64,000 nt of DNA, from the NCBI GenBank assembly GCA_024195265.1, contig JAJLRJ010000011.1:62001-126000 (forward strand), read 5' to 3'. The stretch's first letter is position 1, and each line of letters begins with the position of its first letter. The position numbers were made by a program, and so were the translations under genes. The DNA comes from Dendrophyllia cribrosa. Its lineage: Eukaryota; Cnidaria; Anthozoa; Scleractinia; Dendrophylliidae. Positions 47,387 to 59,500 of the stretch are shown here, in pieces. The notes under the pieces are model-generated. The model saw only the letters and a program-made list of their open reading frames with translations. It did no database searches and was not told the DNA's origin.

Positions 47387-47980
47387 GTACCTTATTCGTA
47401 CTAATTTTCGCGAGGCTTTAATTTCGCGATTTTCGCGATTTGTAAAAAATCGCGAAATTAAAGACTCGCTAAAATTAGGATACGCAAAAATTAAACACGC
47501 GAAATTTAATACACTTCTATAATTGCTTTAATCAATGATTAACTGCGTTTATAGCTACATGGTAATTGTCATCAGTCTATTTATCTTCTACTTCAGCACT
47601 TTCTTCATCCGAATCACTCATTTCTTCTTCTTGTACATGTAGCTCTTTTAAAACATCTTTCGTGCAGTCATCAAAATGTCCATTTAGGTCAGTACAATAT
47701 TGCATTAGCATTTGATTGATTTGCAGTATTTGCTTGATTAGTCTGATTATAAACGCTATTTCTATTACCTAATTGCAAATCATGATTGCAAATCAATCGT
47801 CATTTAAGTGATCATTCAATAAAAAACAGTTTTCTAAGTCTGTCTTTTGTCAATTTTCGCGAAATTAAATGCCCTAAATTTATCATTTTTTGCAAAATCG
47901 CGAAAATTAATGCTCGCGAAATATGCGTGTTCCAAATTCACGAAATTAAGTGCCCGCGAAAATTAGTACGAATAAGGTAC
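47387..47980. mobile_element. MITE rich in TTTTCGCGA words
   Basis: Ends GTACCTTATTCGTACTAATT and complement. Subterminal AATTTCGCGATTTTCGCG words recur in both orientations. In the Fem-1-like intron. Confidence 0.85.
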
Positions 47981-48182
47981 TTAAAACATCAAGAATATTT
48001 TCTATTAGTTGAAACCAGGAGGGAATTACAGCAAAAAAGAACTCATTTAAGCTCACTTGATTGATGCGCATGCAATGTAGGTGTCCAATTATACAGTAGC
48101 TATCAAATTACAAAAAATGGTAATTGGATAGTTGTAATTGGACACTCACGTGACCATGTGCCCATTAGGTATTAGGATATAA

Positions 48183-48577
48183 GGCGTGGTTACATGGGGC
48201 ACTTTTACTATGGTAAATGACCCTTTTGCCACAGGAAACTGCATTTAGTGAGTGTGACCGACATTTCCCAAGGTAAATTTCCCATGGTAAATATCCATGG
48301 ATACATAAAAAAGATCGCACGAAGCGCCCATGACATTCAACATGGTAAGTTGCAATGGTGTTTTGATGACCAAGAAACAAAAGCCAATCACGATGCTCCA
48401 TTTGACATCAACACAAAATTGATTCACTGAATTGCCATTTTTTTTACCTTCAAGTTGGCCAATCACAAATTCAGTGTAACCGCTGGTTAACACGGTATGC
48501 TAAACCCAAGCGTGATGCACCTCGGGATGATCTACCATGGGAAATGTCATTTACCGTGGTGTGTGTAACCACACCTA
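48183..48577. mobile_element. MITE with GGCGTGGTTACA ends
   Basis: Left AGGCGTGGTTACATGG and ATGGTAAATGAC pair with right GTCATTTACCGTGG and GTGTAACCACACCTA. In the Fem-1-like intron, third MITE in that intron. Confidence 0.75.
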
Positions 48578-49862
48578 TAGGCACACAGAAGACCAATCAC
48601 AAATTATGAGGAATTTTCTTATTGATATGATTATTATGATTAAATGTATTCATTCAGTTCTTTATGTGACTCACCTTTTTCAATTTTTGCTCTCAAGGTT
48701 TCTCTTTCTTTCTCATACTCAGGAATTGTTAGCTCAAGCACTTTGAGGACAACCTTTTGACTTGGAGGATGATTATGATCTTGGACCATATCACGAAACA
48801 CAAATTATGTTAAACATTCTAACTCAAAGATGGCTGATTGATGACAACACTGTGCTATTTTCATTGCATGTGTACACAATCCTATGCAGATATCATAACA
48901 ATAAAAGCCTCCAAATTGAAGCTCCTCAGTAAGCTTGCGAATTGGATCAAGAAGTTCCAAGTTGTCTTGTCCAAGGATTCTTTCTCTCATAACAAAGCCT
49001 TCCATCATAATTGCATCATTGTCACCTTCTATCTGAGCAAGTTCCTCAAGAGTCTGACTCTCTTTTCTATTTTGATAAGCTTCAATTGGTTCCATTTGTT
49101 GTTTTAACAGAGGATTTAAAGGGTCTTCAAACCTTTCTTCCATACCACGCTTCATGTATTGAAAAGCTCTCTCGTTTTCATCATTCTCTACAGAAACAGA
49201 TTGAGAGGCACCTAAAAGCTCAAGGGCATTAATTCTTTGTTCCTTTGTACATTCTGGTCTGCTGATTAAATCTTCTACCATTAAAATCATACATCGGTTA
49301 CAGGCTAAAAGCAAAGATGTTAACCGTTGATTGTTATACAACTGGGATGCTCCAAGAGTCAAAAGTCTGTGAACAACATCAGAAGAGTTACCACTGACAG
49401 CATAGTGCAAAGCTGTATCACCATTGTTGTCTTGAAGATCCATGTTGGCTCCATATTCAACAAGAACAGTTACTACATTCACATGACCATTTTGGCTTGC
49501 TGACATCAGAGGAGTGCGGTTGTATTTTGTACATGAATTAAAATCAGCTCCACTTGCAACTAAAAAAGCCACAACATCAACATGACCATTAGCTGCTGCA
49601 ACAGCTAAAGGTGTCCACCTTTCATCTGAAAAATCATCCTCGCGTCTGTTTTCAACGTCTGTTTTGTATTTCAAAAGAAGCTTCACACAGTCCAGATTTC
49701 CATTTAAAGCAGCCATTGTTAGTGGTGTGCATTTCATGATTGTATTCGAAAGTACATGGGCTGTTTCTGTTTCTAACGCGGAAGTTCTTTCGCTGTTGTT
49801 CATCTGCATGAGAACTTCACTAAGTAAAACAGCATCTCCACACTTAGCAGATTCAAATATTT

Positions 49863-50510
49863 CTATTTTGTTGGATTATCAGATATTTTCTCTGCATATC
49901 GCTCGATCAACGGGGAGGAAATCTTTGTCAGGTGTCAACGATACCGAGGGACAAGGGAAAATGTGCATTGAAATTCAAGCCGCAATTTCACGTGTGATAC
50001 GAGACAGTATGAATGAGAGCTTCTCAGTGGTAAAAGGGGGTGAAAACAATCGAACACACTCTTTAGCTAACTCTTTGAGTCCGGTCTCCCTACCTTGCCG
50101 CCTTATGAATGCTGATGTTTAGGGCCCACTCACACAAACTATTGGGATATCTTCTCTTCACGTCCTGCGAACTTGACTTCTTCAAGAAGTCCCAGATCTA
50201 GAACTCATCCGCCATTTTGAGAAACACAAAGTTGGTTTCCCATGTTCCTCTATGATACTAACGGTCATACCACAGGACACCCAGGCTCACAGGAGGCCGT
50301 AACAAGAGGCTCTCCAAGACATCTGTAAAGACGACGAAGACCGTGGGAAGGATTTGTACCGTTACGTTCGACAGAATTGGAAAATAACAGTGAAACGCTA
50401 TTATCGTATGATTTAAATCGGAATTAATAAGCATATAGGAAACAACACGACGCCGAGACCTGACTTCGAACTACCACTACACAAAGTACGTTGACACTTG
50501 GCTTAATCAT
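49863..50510. other. upstream flank of the Fem-1-like gene
   Basis: No coding exon recognised. On the minus strand AAG|GTAGGG near 50097 could end a non-coding first exon, and an ATGGCGGATGAG occurs near 50210 but is closed by a stop after five codons. Otherwise featureless. Confidence 0.4.
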
Positions 50511-51545
50511 TTAAGGTGATTCCTCAGAAATTAAAGTTGACGAACAATTTTTTTTTTAAACTTTCCCTGATTTTTCCCTACCAGAAATTGTTTCGCAAAA
50601 TTCAATAAAAAACATAGGTCACCATGCTCGCGAAAGAGTTGCGATGGAGTGAAGTTGCCCTATCGATCCATGTAGTACTTATCTATGGGCGTGATTATTT
50701 GATCGGTTTATATTACTTTACTCGGTGGCTTGGAGCATAGTTAAAATGGAATGCTTGGAAAACTGTAATAAACATAATGTATCGACCATAGGGGGCGATT
50801 TGATATATGATTTACTATACAGAGATAAAAACACGCAACCTCAAATGACATTGACTCAAAACACTCCTTGCGTGACTAAATGTGACTTCATTTAAGTGGT
50901 GTATTATCATCTGATAAGGTTTGGAGAAATAAATGAAATGAAATGAAAAATAAATGAAATAAAATGCGTGCATGATCTCAAGGTCATAATTTTATGGCCA
51001 CGAGTAATGGGTGTCAGCATGTTTTTGGCGATAACTTTATTTCCTGACGAAGAAGTATTTCAACAGTACAATTATGCAATAACAAGATAGGTCGCCATGC
51101 TTGGAAAAATTACTAAAACTTATTCAATTGGCCAACTTATCCTCAAGGGAAACCTTCAGACTGTGAGCGTGCTCGTGTGCGCGCTAATGATACTATGTAC
51201 TTATTGACTAAGTGGGAGGGCCGGATGGGAAAATTTGGCGCGAGGTCCGTGCGCCATGACCGAGAGCCAAATATTTTCCCATCTGGCCCGACCTAACTTA
51301 GTCAATAAGTATTTTATCATATGACCAATTTGGAGACAAAATTACTTGAAAGTTTAACGCGCGAGGCCGTCCGCTTTTCTAGTAGGGCCGTACGGCTTTT
51401 TTCCGGCCCCGCTCGCGCAAATGCACACGGCCCTCATACGGGACTTTCGTCAATGGTTTTGCAAAGAAAAGGTTCGCAGGGCCGTATGATAAAAGAAATT
51501 ATGCGCAGTAGTGATGCACAATGCAATATTGAGGAATCACCTTAA
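50511..51545. mobile_element. 1-kb non-autonomous element with TTAAGGTGATTCCTCA ends
   Basis: The left TTAAGGTGATTCCTCAG and right GAGGAATCACCTTAA are complements. Encloses a second inverted-repeat element at about 51193-51311. No coding capacity. Confidence 0.75.
51193..51311. repeat. nested MITE with ACTTATTGACTAAG ends
   Basis: Left TATGTACTTATTGACTAAG and GGGCCGGATGGGAAAAT pair with right ATTTTCCCATCTGGCCCG and CTTAGTCAATAAGTA. A partial copy of its left end is at 54724-54790. Confidence 0.8.
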
Positions 51546-51910
51546 CATGATTATTTGTTAAAGACACTAATCACAAGTTAAGAACAAAATAATTATATTT
51601 ACGTGTAATATGATGATATGATCTTTGGATACTTCATAACAATAATGAAATATTACATATTTTCTATAAATTATTATTGTTAATAAATTATTTTACTCCC
51701 CCTTTACCTTAGTATTGACGATCACCAAGAAAGAGGATTTAATTTAAGCTACATTGTACATATTCAATTCAAAATTGCCAAAACAAATAAATAAACATTC
51801 CTTTGAGAAAAGAAAAAGCTCCCTACTCATGAAATCCTTTTAGTGCTGTCTCCAACAGTTGCATTGTAAAGTTGAAGCTGAAGACACAATTTAAAATCCT
51901 AATCCTGGTT

Positions 51911-52080
51911 ACAATAGACAATATTCGTATTCGCGGTATTGAACTGGAACTAGCGTGCAGTCGAGGCTCATGCGGGGGAATTTTTTCACATGCAAATATT
52001 TTTAATGATATTCCTCCGCATTAGCCTCAACTGTAAGCTAGTTCCAGTTCAATACCGAGAATACGAATATTGTCTATTGT
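51911..52080. mobile_element. palindromic MITE
   Basis: Arms of about 50 bp (ACAATAGACAATATTCGTAT and complement), separated by a short loop around CATGCAAATATTTTTAATG. Confidence 0.88.
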
Positions 52081-52093
52081 TTGAAAGCTGATT

Positions 52094-52394
52094 CTTACCC
52101 TTTAATTCCCAAGAGTGCCAAACATCAAAATTCAAGAAAAATCCCAAATTTTATTTTGTAAAATATTGAAAAACAAATGGTACTACACAAAAGGACTGCC
52201 AAAGAGGTTTCATTTGAATGGTCACACCATAGGATTTCGTCCACAGACTCAAACGTTAGAACTAATGGTACCATGCAGAAGTACTGCTGAAGAGGTTTCA
52301 TTTGAATGGTCACACCATAGGATTTCAACCACAGACTCAAAAGTTAGAACTACATTACATGTCTCCATAATTGACTCTGGGACTGAAAGGGTTC
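52094..52394 (+). repeat. dispersed MITE, 'AACCCTTT' family, longest copy
   Basis: Starts ACCCTTTAATTCCCAAGAGT and ends GACTCTGGGACTGAAAGGGT. The internal block TTTGAATGGTCACACCATAG occurs twice. Confidence 0.75.
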
Positions 52395-52514
52395 ACCCTT
52401 TAAAAGTTCTTTGAACAAATATAAGCACAGGGTTATACATGTATTCAGAATTTAATATAGTATCCTCCAGAGGATAACTTAAGGAACCTAATTTAACCTA
52501 TAACCTTCTTCAGC

Positions 52515-52755
52515 CGTGCATTTCTCAAAACTGCCCAAGACGTTTTGGGCCCAAAAAGCTATTTTATGTGCAGGCTATTTACCAACTGAGAGTCAATTTT
52601 TGTTTGTTTTGAAAGCTAAGCAATCAAATCTTAAGTCAACGAGAAACTTTGCACTGGTGTTTGGGCTAAAAACTTCACTGCGACTTGAAAGAGATTGAAC
52701 TCTTTGTTTCTCAAAACTCCTGAAACGTCTTCGGGAGTTTTGAGAAATGCAAGCC
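52515..52755. repeat. inverted-repeat element with GCATTTCTCAAAACT ends
   Basis: The left GTGCATTTCTCAAAACTGCC pairs with the right GGGAGTTTTGAGAAATGCA. No coding capacity. Confidence 0.6.
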
Positions 52756-53500
52756 AGGCGTGTCTGCCTTACAGGTGTCTGCTTTTAGAGATCAGAGTTG
52801 ACTGTATACTAATTCCACTATACAATTTTCTCCTGGGGTTATAATAACTGTTTACAATGTTCCCCTAGGAATAATTTACTAAACCCACCCTACAATCTTT
52901 CCCAGGAATAATTTATATTAGGTTCCTGGGATACTACTATCATCTCCCTGGGGATAAACTATATCTAGGCAACCCTGAGAGTATACGAAACCTGTAATGA
53001 ATATGTCGTTTATTTCAGAAATTTTCACCATCAGTATAATCTTTTCCAGGGGTTATACTAAGCGAAATGTAAACTATTCACCAGAGGACATACAAAGTTC
53101 CACCCTACGGTCTTCCTGTGGAAGATACAGTGGGGCATATTAAGCCCTGTTTATTTTATCCCTGGGAAAAACTTACAAACATTCCCTCCCTTGTTAAACT
53201 TATTTGTACTTGGAATCCTATTGCATAATTTAACAATATCCGGGGATATACTGTAAGAAACCTAAAATGTGTGGTTCCAGGAAATACCCATATCCATCCC
53301 CCATGGGTGATCAGAGGAAATTCCCAGGGGGAGGGTGTCTCTAAAGCCAAGCTAAACTGGACTTCCCAGAGGGGGGATTGGAGGGGGGAGTGGGGGTTAA
53401 AACCACAACCATTATGTAAGGAAAGCATAGATATTTTTTGGAACAACACAATTATACAACTATAAACTTATAAACCTAGTAATAAGTTATATTATTAAAT
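52756..53500. other. no gene; degenerate CCTAGGAATAATTTA-like repeats
   Basis: Words such as TTTCCCAGGAATAATTTATA, CCTGGGGATAAAC and CCAGAGGACATAC recur in both orientations, suggesting an old satellite or foldback. No exon seen. Confidence 0.4.
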
Positions 53501-53505
53501 TACCA

Positions 53506-53511
53506 TTTATT
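53506..53511 (-). terminator. polyadenylation signal of elongin A
   Basis: AATAAA on the minus strand, 35 bp past the TAA at 53546-53548. Confidence 0.6.
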
Positions 53512-53545
53512 AAAAGTAATATTCCTAATATTTTCATCTCAAGTA

Positions 53546-56500
53546 TTATGTCCGCCTGATACTTGTTGTGGCTCTGCTTCTAAAAGAAATAAAAACAACA
53601 GTTTAGAAATATCAGTTCAATCTACTTCTTTTCCACAAAGAGAAGTTTTCAATATTGAGCCAAAGTGAATGGCATAAAAATAAAATTATTCACTAACCTC
53701 TGGTTTTTAAACAGTTTCATTGTCTTTTTCATCATCGGAGCAGGCACTGAAGATAAAACAGGATAATTTAAATAAACAGTAACTTACATCATAATTCAAT
53801 AAAAGAACTATCAGATTTAATTTTCCTCCCATACCATTTTTTAGATAAACGGTATATAGCTCTTTTAAAACACCCCCCCCCCCCCCAACACCCCTCCCAA
53901 AAAATAATATAATCATACCGTAAATTAAAGTACTTTTGAGGGGTGGCTTATTAGAGGGGGGGGGGGGCTTATTGATTTAGCAAAATGCAGCACGATGTAC
54001 ACTATCAGGATGTAATATGATATGAACTTTATTCAAGCATCGTAATCTCAGGATTAAACTTTCATGTTACAATAATTGCATTATTTTTCCCTACAATGGT
54101 TTATACCCGGTTTATACCAATAACAAAAGCCACTTTATCGCATACAATGATTACATGTAAAGCATTCACCCAATCAATAATACAACCACGTTTCAAATTT
54201 AACTCCCAAGACATCATTAATCATAGTACCATACTTTAGTTCACATGCAGTGTATTTTTTTCAAAAGGGGGAGGGGTGGGGTGGCTTAAAAGAGAGGAGG
54301 GGCTTAATAAATTTCTTCTTCTAAAGAGGGGTGGCTTATTAGAGGGGGCGGGGGAGCTAAATATGACAATTTACGGTATGTACCTGCTTGTTTCTTTGCT
54401 GGTGAGGGACCAAGATTTCTGTGGTGTGCCTGTGGCATACTTCTTGAAGGAGTTGTCACAGGAACACCGGGATGGATTCCTGTACCAGTCCCGAATTTGG
54501 CCTGCTTTCTGCGCACTGCAGGTGGAGGCTTAGCTTCAGTTGTGACATAAGCAAGTTTGACTTGCCGTTCTTGGAGAGAAAAGTTAAAGAAAACTTCATA
54601 AGACGAGTATATTAATATATCATATCTTGTAGCAAGTAACTTGTACTGTGCTTCAAATATCTATATTGACAATTACATGCAAACCATTCCATAGATTTAT
54701 TATTCTTTTTGTTATATATACATACTATGCACTTATTGACTGAGTGAGAGGGCCGGACGGGAAAATATTTGGCTCGAGGTCATGGCGTATGGACCGAGCG
54801 CAGCAAGGTCCGTGCGCCATGACCGAGTTTGTGTGTGTTTAGAATTTGAACATTATTTTATGTTTAAGCTTTTCTCTAAAAACATGAATGAAAGGCATTT
54901 TGTTACGTCTCATGATTCTTCAGTGGAAGATTACGTCAAAAGTCTGCAGAATAAGAACACCAGAGAAAAAACTAAGCGTGATGTTAAATTGTGAAAATAA
55001 TTTTTGAGAAAAGAAAAACATGAGGAGTGAGAGTTGTACACAGTCTATAGCACCAGAAGAACTGGACAAGTATCTCACAGAGTTTAAGGGCACTGTTAGA
55101 CGGAAAGATGGAGAAGACTATGAACCCTCAAGGTTAAGAAGCCTCATTTTGAGTTTTGAGAGCCAGTTTAAGAAAAACAACTACTGAGCTTGTGTCATCA
55201 ACGACAGACAATTTGAGTTGATTCGAAAACTGTCTACTGTCAAAACAGAAAGAACTCAAGATTGCTGGCCACAGCAACAAAGACATGGCTGCTGCACCGT
55301 TAACTGACGAAGAAATTTAAATCCTTCAACGACTTCTTCCACTGTTGAAAGTGCAGTAAGCATGAGTAAAATGCCATTGAATTCTTCGAGGTGCCGTGAT
55401 AAGTGGATTACGATTTTGGTCAACACTCTTTCCACCTCACCTATAAACCAAGAGCTCAATCACTACAACCAAAAGAAAGTCAGTGGAAAATAATTCGAAT
55501 TATGGAGTTAGACTCCAATTAAAGTTGCTTTATATTTTAGTATTTCATGTATTTTAGGCGGGGTGGGGGGGGGGGGGGGGGGTGGGAGGGGAGATGTCCA
55601 CCTTAAAGAGATGTCCTTTTGATAGCATTTTTAATTAAGAAGGAATTAACTTTATTTAATTGTTTAGACAGATAAGACTTACCAGGTTTTTTTGCTGCTT
55701 GACTAGCAGCAATTTTTTCATTTATTTTCTTAAGCCTGGCTTCTCTTTCTTGTTCATTATTCTAAAGAAAAAAACACACACATGAAAACCTGTAAGCAAA
55801 AACCAAAAATGCCAGGAAAGGTAAGTAACGGGGGGGGGGAGGGGGGGGGGGGGGGTTCTCCTATATATAGCCTATACAGGGATGTGCTCTTACCCTAAAT
55901 TCATAACTAGGGTTTTTTACTTGACTCTGTCATAGACAGGACCGTACTTACATTGTACATTCGTGCCCATCAGTTAACAGCCGAGGAAATATTTTCCCCA
56001 ACAGTTTCTGCACTCCAATCTTATTTTTTTGCATCCGTCAGGAATGAAATGCTCAATGTTTCCGGGTACGGGCAGTGAGAACGCTTTGTCATAAACAGAT
56101 TCAGGGTAACAGCCTGGGTGGCACACCTGTACCAAAACTTGGCTTGGGTACCCATCCGGGGTCAGTAGTCACTGTTACCTAAAGCAGTTGTAAATGGGAC
56201 CAGCAATTTACCTCTCCCTTACACCTATAATGCTAGTAACAGCTCTCACTAATTCTTCCTGGCCGTTGACTGCGACTTCGTTGGTAAACTTTTAAAAGAT
56301 CTGTTATATTTAGCTCTTAATTTTGATCACCTGTCTGCCTGTCACAGTATTAATAAAGATAGAATGAGAAATCAGAAGTTGATGTCTCACCATAAACATC
56401 TCTCTCCAGGTGTGATTGTGTTCAGGTTTTGTCCCTTTAAATTCCCTACAGCAATGTTTTTCCCAAAGTGGCTCTGTATCCTCAATAAAATACTGTGTAA

Positions 56501-59500
56501 AAAAATCCAGAAATGAATAACAACAACAACAGACTAATCAGTATTTAAGAAAATGAAACAATATTTGCCACCCATGCCACAAACTATCTTATGGATGTTT
56601 TATATTAAATACAACCAGGTTCTGATACATGCGCAGGTCCCTAATCTAATCTCAAGTCACTATGATTATGAAACTGCTGCTAGTTTGAGATAATACACCA
56701 TATATGCTAGAATAATATGTACAACGTACAGGATTGCATTCTTCCAGATGTAAAAGTTGCTGTGGATTACACCTGAAAATGAAGAAAAAAAAAGAAATGT
56801 TACTGGTCATAATTACATGACATTATGTAAATCTACTTAAATAAGTGGAAATCAGAGAAGTATTTCTATGGCAAACTTTTTTAATTGGTGCTAACAACAA
56901 CCCATAAATTTCCTACTGAGTGTTACTTAAGCCCTTAATTAAAGATATGAGACCACACGAGACAACTAAGAAAAGTATCTTAATTTGTTTGATCTCGGTG
57001 GTATTCAAACCCATGACTGATTAGATCTTTCTTAGCTCTACTATTTTGAGCTATGAGGCTGAATGAGAGCAGATTGTGGGTTAATGGTATGCAAGTCAGT
57101 GTAGTTTCAGTTAACTTTCAAAGGCAGGGAGTCGATGAATTATTTTAAGGGGTTGACAGGTGATGGGTTTCTCTAAATCTTCTTAAGTTAGCCATTTAGG
57201 GGTGGCGAATGGTACCTTAAAAAGCGTGAGTCTTGGAAAATTTTGGTTTTTGTTTTAAGTCTCAAAGTCTCGTTTGGCTGGTGCTTTTTCTGTCTCAGAG
57301 TCTCGGATTTTTTTCCTCGAGGTCTCAGAGTCTCGGATACTTTTGTCAAGCATTCTCATTCTTCATCCTTGTTTGTTGTTTGATAGTGATTTGGATATTT
57401 TTAGCACTGAGTCTCGGGCTCGGATTTTATAACCTAGCTGCCGTTGCGATTTTGAAACAAGGGTCTCGGCATCTCGGCAAGTCTCGGATTTACCATTCAC
57501 CACCCCTCCATTTGATTTATCAGGTCAGGAAGCCAGCCTTGTTGGGTTTTTTACCTGAGACCCCTCTCTTATGTGGAACACTCTGGTAAGTGATTAAAAA
57601 TTGCTATCTAAGAGTTGCTACTTACTTCTCAAGAACTGGCTGAAGAATCTCATATGGTACTCCACCAGTGTCGTCAAGAGCTATTTATAAAACATGATAC
57701 ACACATTTTTACATTGACTGTAAAAGCATCATGAAAATAATTATTCTCAGCTAACCCAAAACAACTTACAACAATAACACCCAACACTAAGTAAGACATC
57801 AAACTCCAATAGAACGTTTATGGCAGTCCAAAAGGAAACCTATGTTCTGAAATTATTATGTGCACATGCTAATGACATGAGAAATTATGCACAGTAACTG
57901 TTGCCAGGGCTGTCATTAAGATTGGAGACAGGCGTTGCTCTGATCTTAACACCCGTAACAATCTTGTTGTTTTATCATTCAATAATATTTAACCTATGAC
58001 AGGCAAGATCACCCGTAACATCAAGGTCTAATCGAGTGCACTCACCCGTAACAGATGCTACGGGTGATGGCCCTTAATGACAGCCCTGGTCGACAATGCA
58101 AAACAGAGGAATCACCTTTGTTAACAGCATCAAAGAACTTACATGTACATGTACTTACCATCAATATTCTCTATCAGCACTTTCATACATGACTCAAATA
58201 GAGATGTGACAACTGCAATGATGAGAAAGAACAATAAGGGAATAATAGGTAAATTTTTAGGAAAAAAAAAATACACCTTATAATGTAACTACCAACTACA
58301 GAAGTTAAGTACGTACCTCCTCCGTATGTTGCTAATTTCCGTCCAGAAAACACCTGTGTGCGAGATTTTCTGGACATCACAGCATTTTCATCAAGCTCAC
58401 CTCCAAATACACCTTAAAATTCAGTAAACAATAAATAAATAAATAAGGAATAAGGTCCTAAGTGACTTTTGATGTAACGTCAAATTCTCCCTGTGTTTCA
58501 CAAGGAAATACAAGGCAATTTGGAAGGAGAATCTAGCAGTTTATCACAAGTCACTTAGGGCTTTTTTCCAGGTAACCCTTCATTATTCCACAAAATTCTC
58601 TATACTGAGACATTTCAATTGCTTATAATATAGTGGCACCTTTGCTTTGGGACACCTCTATATTAAGGTGACACCATTATTAAGGGGACACCATTACGGA
58701 ATCGCGCCCATTGAAAACCGTCGGCCGAAAAATGAGGGGTACCCATGATGTTTTGCGCGCTGACAAAGGATACCGCTTCTTGCGGTTTCTTTTGTGATGT
58801 CTTGAAATTATCCTGGAGGTTTTGCGCATTGTTTCTGCGAGACAATAGAAACGGAAAGATGCAAGTAATGCGTTACGCATTCGACTTTGGTTTTATTATC
58901 TTGCACTTTTAACAAAACCCGTAAGTCCCGAATTTATGTATTTCTACTTAGCAGATAAATAATGATTTTAAATCCTGTGTAGTGAAACATTTTTAGCTTT
59001 TCATGGGCGATGCGAATAAAGCGAATGCGTTGTGTTAAAGGTTTCGAATTTCGCTTGACGTTGTTTTTGTCGGTATGCAAATGTATTACAACCCGACAAA
59101 ACTAAAACAATCTCACACGTGAAAGTCTTGCATGCTATATTACTCTTCGTATCTCTTTCTTGTCATTAACTTGAAAAAAATGATGACAATTTCATTCAAC
59201 ATTCCCGTTTTGAGAAGCCGATACACCATGTATATGCATTACAAGGTACTTTTCAAATCAGAGGTTGAAGTTTCGCTTCATTAGTTGCGTATGCAAATTA
59301 TTCTGAACTCACGGGCGACAAAAAATAGTTGCGATGGATCGGTTAAATTCTTGTTACTAACTACTGGTATAAAGATTTCAATAATATTATTATTTACAGT
59401 GCGGCTACTGTTACCGGGGTCACCCAGACAAAGTTAACCAATCACAAAGCAGAACGGGGACAATAGATTCCAACATTTTTAACTTCAGCCAATAAAATGT

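Larger units (their letters stand above)
45964..49862 (-). pseudogene. FEM1: Fem-1-like ankyrin-repeat gene, interrupted
   Basis: Fem-1 proteins are CUL2 ubiquitin-ligase receptors that bind C-terminal degrons. Exon 1 (49862 or 49809 down to 48675) encodes the ankyrin block (TPLTMAALNGNLDCVKLLL and following), then the family's INALELLGA and MRERILG signatures. Exon 2 (46622-45964) encodes the C-terminal ankyrins and the family's end (LKCISARAVKKFG, PKTLEKYISMH). Donor gtgagt at 48674 and acceptor ccatcag before 46622 join in matching phase. The frame is otherwise open, but a TAA at 48805-48807 lies inside conserved helical sequence and no splice site removes it. The conserved N-terminus (EIFESAKCGDAVLLSEV) lies upstream of the first ATG (49807-49809), with a stop at 49876-49878, so the true start needs an unseen upstream exon or is lost. 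It could be a fresh pseudogene or an assembly or sequencing error. Confidence 0.75.

Noticed and set aside
48165..48493. Minus-strand frames of 78 and 82 codons between the Fem-1 exons
   Set aside because: They lie within a MITE with inverted ends and do not extend the Fem-1 protein.
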